Of a stretch of DNA of 5,894 nucleotides, positions 5,114 through 5,894 are shown piece by piece. The stretch's first letter is position 1. Every line of letters starts with the position of its first letter. The position numbers and the translations under genes were made by a program. The notes beneath the pieces are model-generated. The model was given only the letters and a program-made list of their open reading frames with translations, was not told where the DNA came from and did not search any database. The DNA is from Elusimicrobiota bacterium (GTDB lineage Bacteria; Elusimicrobiota; Elusimicrobia; JACQJN01): contig JACQJM010000063.1 of NCBI GenBank assembly GCA_016205045.1, positions 1 through 5,894 of the forward strand, in the 5' to 3' direction.

Positions 5114-5894
5114 ATGACTTCCATTCCCGTTCTCTTATACCATCACGTCGCCCCAGACAGAGAAATCACACCCCAGGGTTTTGAACGACAACTTCGTTGG
5201 CTTCGAGAACAAGGGTTTCGTTCCTTGTCTACCAGGGAATTTTACGATCACCTCACACAAAAACAGGCGGCCCCAGATCGATCTGTCGTGATCACATTTG
5301 ATGATGGGTATGCGGATAATTGGGTCTACGCTTCTCCTCTTCTAAAAAAATACGCCATGAAAGCTCATTTGTTCGTGATCACAGGCTATATTTCTTCCAG
5401 TCATTGCAGGCCTACTTCCGAACAAGGAGGCCAACTCACAGATACTCATACCCAGGAACGCGCTCCCGCGGGATTCTTAAGTTGGGAAGAGTTAAAAGCC
5501 ATGTCCAATTCTGGAATTTGGGAAATAGGCTCCCACACCCATACGCACAAACACTTTCTCCAACACGCCCCCTACGACAACCTTGAAAAAGAACTCCAGC
5601 AGTCCAAGGAAGAATTGGAAAATCATCTGGGAAGGTGGAGCGGCACATTGGCTTGGCCTTGGGGTGAATTTGATGAAGAATGGCTGACTCTCTTGCCTAA
5701 AACCGGATATCGTCTCGCCTTCACCACCCGCATAGGATCTAATGGCCCGGGGCGGGATCCTCTCATGATCCGTCGTTTTAAAGTTCAACGAGAAAGCGTC
5801 GCATGGCTGGCTCCAAGATTATGGCTCTACCGCACCTCCCCTCTAGCGAACGCCTACGGCCATTTCTACGGCCTAGATAGGAAAATAAAAAATA
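5114..5894 (+). CDS. NodB-type polysaccharide deacetylase (3' end beyond window)
   Basis: The first 260 codons of a carbohydrate esterase family 4 enzyme; no stop occurs before the window edge. It should remove N- or O-acetyl groups from a glycan or glycan precursor using a metal ion. MTSIPVLLYHHV is the usual opening of this family. VITFDDGYADN holds the catalytic-base and metal aspartates (Asp63, Asp64). SHTHTH gives the metal histidines His141 and His145. LAWPWGEFDEEW (179-190) is the third NodB motif, and LMIRRFKV matches the usual domain end. A loop of about 25 residues (95-120) separates the third strand region from FLSWEELKAM. There is no signal peptide, so it probably acts in the cytoplasm on a lipid-linked or nucleotide-linked substrate. 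The gene follows the glycosyltransferase by 76 bases, and the pair suggests assembly and trimming of an N-acetylated surface glycan. The start at 5114 is the only ATG before the first motif; GGAA eight bases upstream may serve as a weak ribosome binding site. Confidence 0.9.
   Translation, partial: MTSIPVLLYHHVAPDREITPQGFERQLRWLREQGFRSLSTREFYDHLTQKQAAPDRSVVITFDDGYADNWVYASPLLKKYAMKAHLFVITGYISSSHCRPTSEQGGQLTDTHTQERAPAGFLSWEELKAMSNSGIWEIGSHTHTHKHFLQHAPYDNLEKELQQSKEELENHLGRWSGTLAWPWGEFDEEWLTLLPKTGYRLAFTTRIGSNGPGRDPLMIRRFKVQRESVAWLAPRLWLYRTSPLANAYGHFYGLDRKIKN

Noticed and set aside
5320..5788. Open frames in other frames over the last gene (5320-5586 plus strand; 5436-5648 and 5492-5788 minus strand)
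   Set aside because: The frame starting at 5114 carries all three NodB motifs through this stretch, so these are shadows.

Overview
The window comes from a bacterium with a two-membrane (Gram-negative type) envelope, of roughly balanced base composition. I cannot name the lineage. The evidence for the envelope type is a class A penicillin-binding protein of the PBP1B kind, with a UB2H domain, next to a secreted soluble protein and genes for surface-glycan synthesis. All five genes lie on the + strand. None has a canonical Shine-Dalgarno sequence, and two have promoter-like hexamers placed so that the mRNA would begin at or near the ATG.

Layout. (1) 34-945: a strong sigma70-type promoter, then an unrecognised exported protein with a proline-rich linker. 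(2) 1012-3294: a complete bifunctional transglycosylase/transpeptidase (PBP1B-like) with all catalytic motifs. (3) 3295-3535: a 241-base gap, most of it a 170-base nested inverted-repeat element that contains a perfect 20-base palindrome. (4) 3536-3952: a stand-alone receiver domain that has lost the phosphoacceptor aspartate; its last ~20 residues are encoded by a repeat. (5) 3964-5037: a GT4-type glycosyltransferase. (6) 5114 to the window end: a NodB-type polysaccharide deacetylase, still open at the edge.

The genes fit an envelope theme: peptidoglycan polymerisation and cross-linking, then building and deacetylating a surface or cell-wall glycan. The PBP and the upstream exported protein may form one unit, and the receiver, glycosyltransferase and deacetylase a second.

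The most unusual content is non-coding. Two inverted heptamer elements, one of CCCCTAA units and one of GTTCTAA/GGAACAT units, sit at the 3' ends of consecutive genes. They share a 7-base period and an inverted two-arm layout but not sequence. Each supplies the stop codon of the gene it overlaps and ends within a few bases of the next start codon. Together with the 170-base element, this suggests a genome rich in small palindromic repeats that have invaded gene ends.
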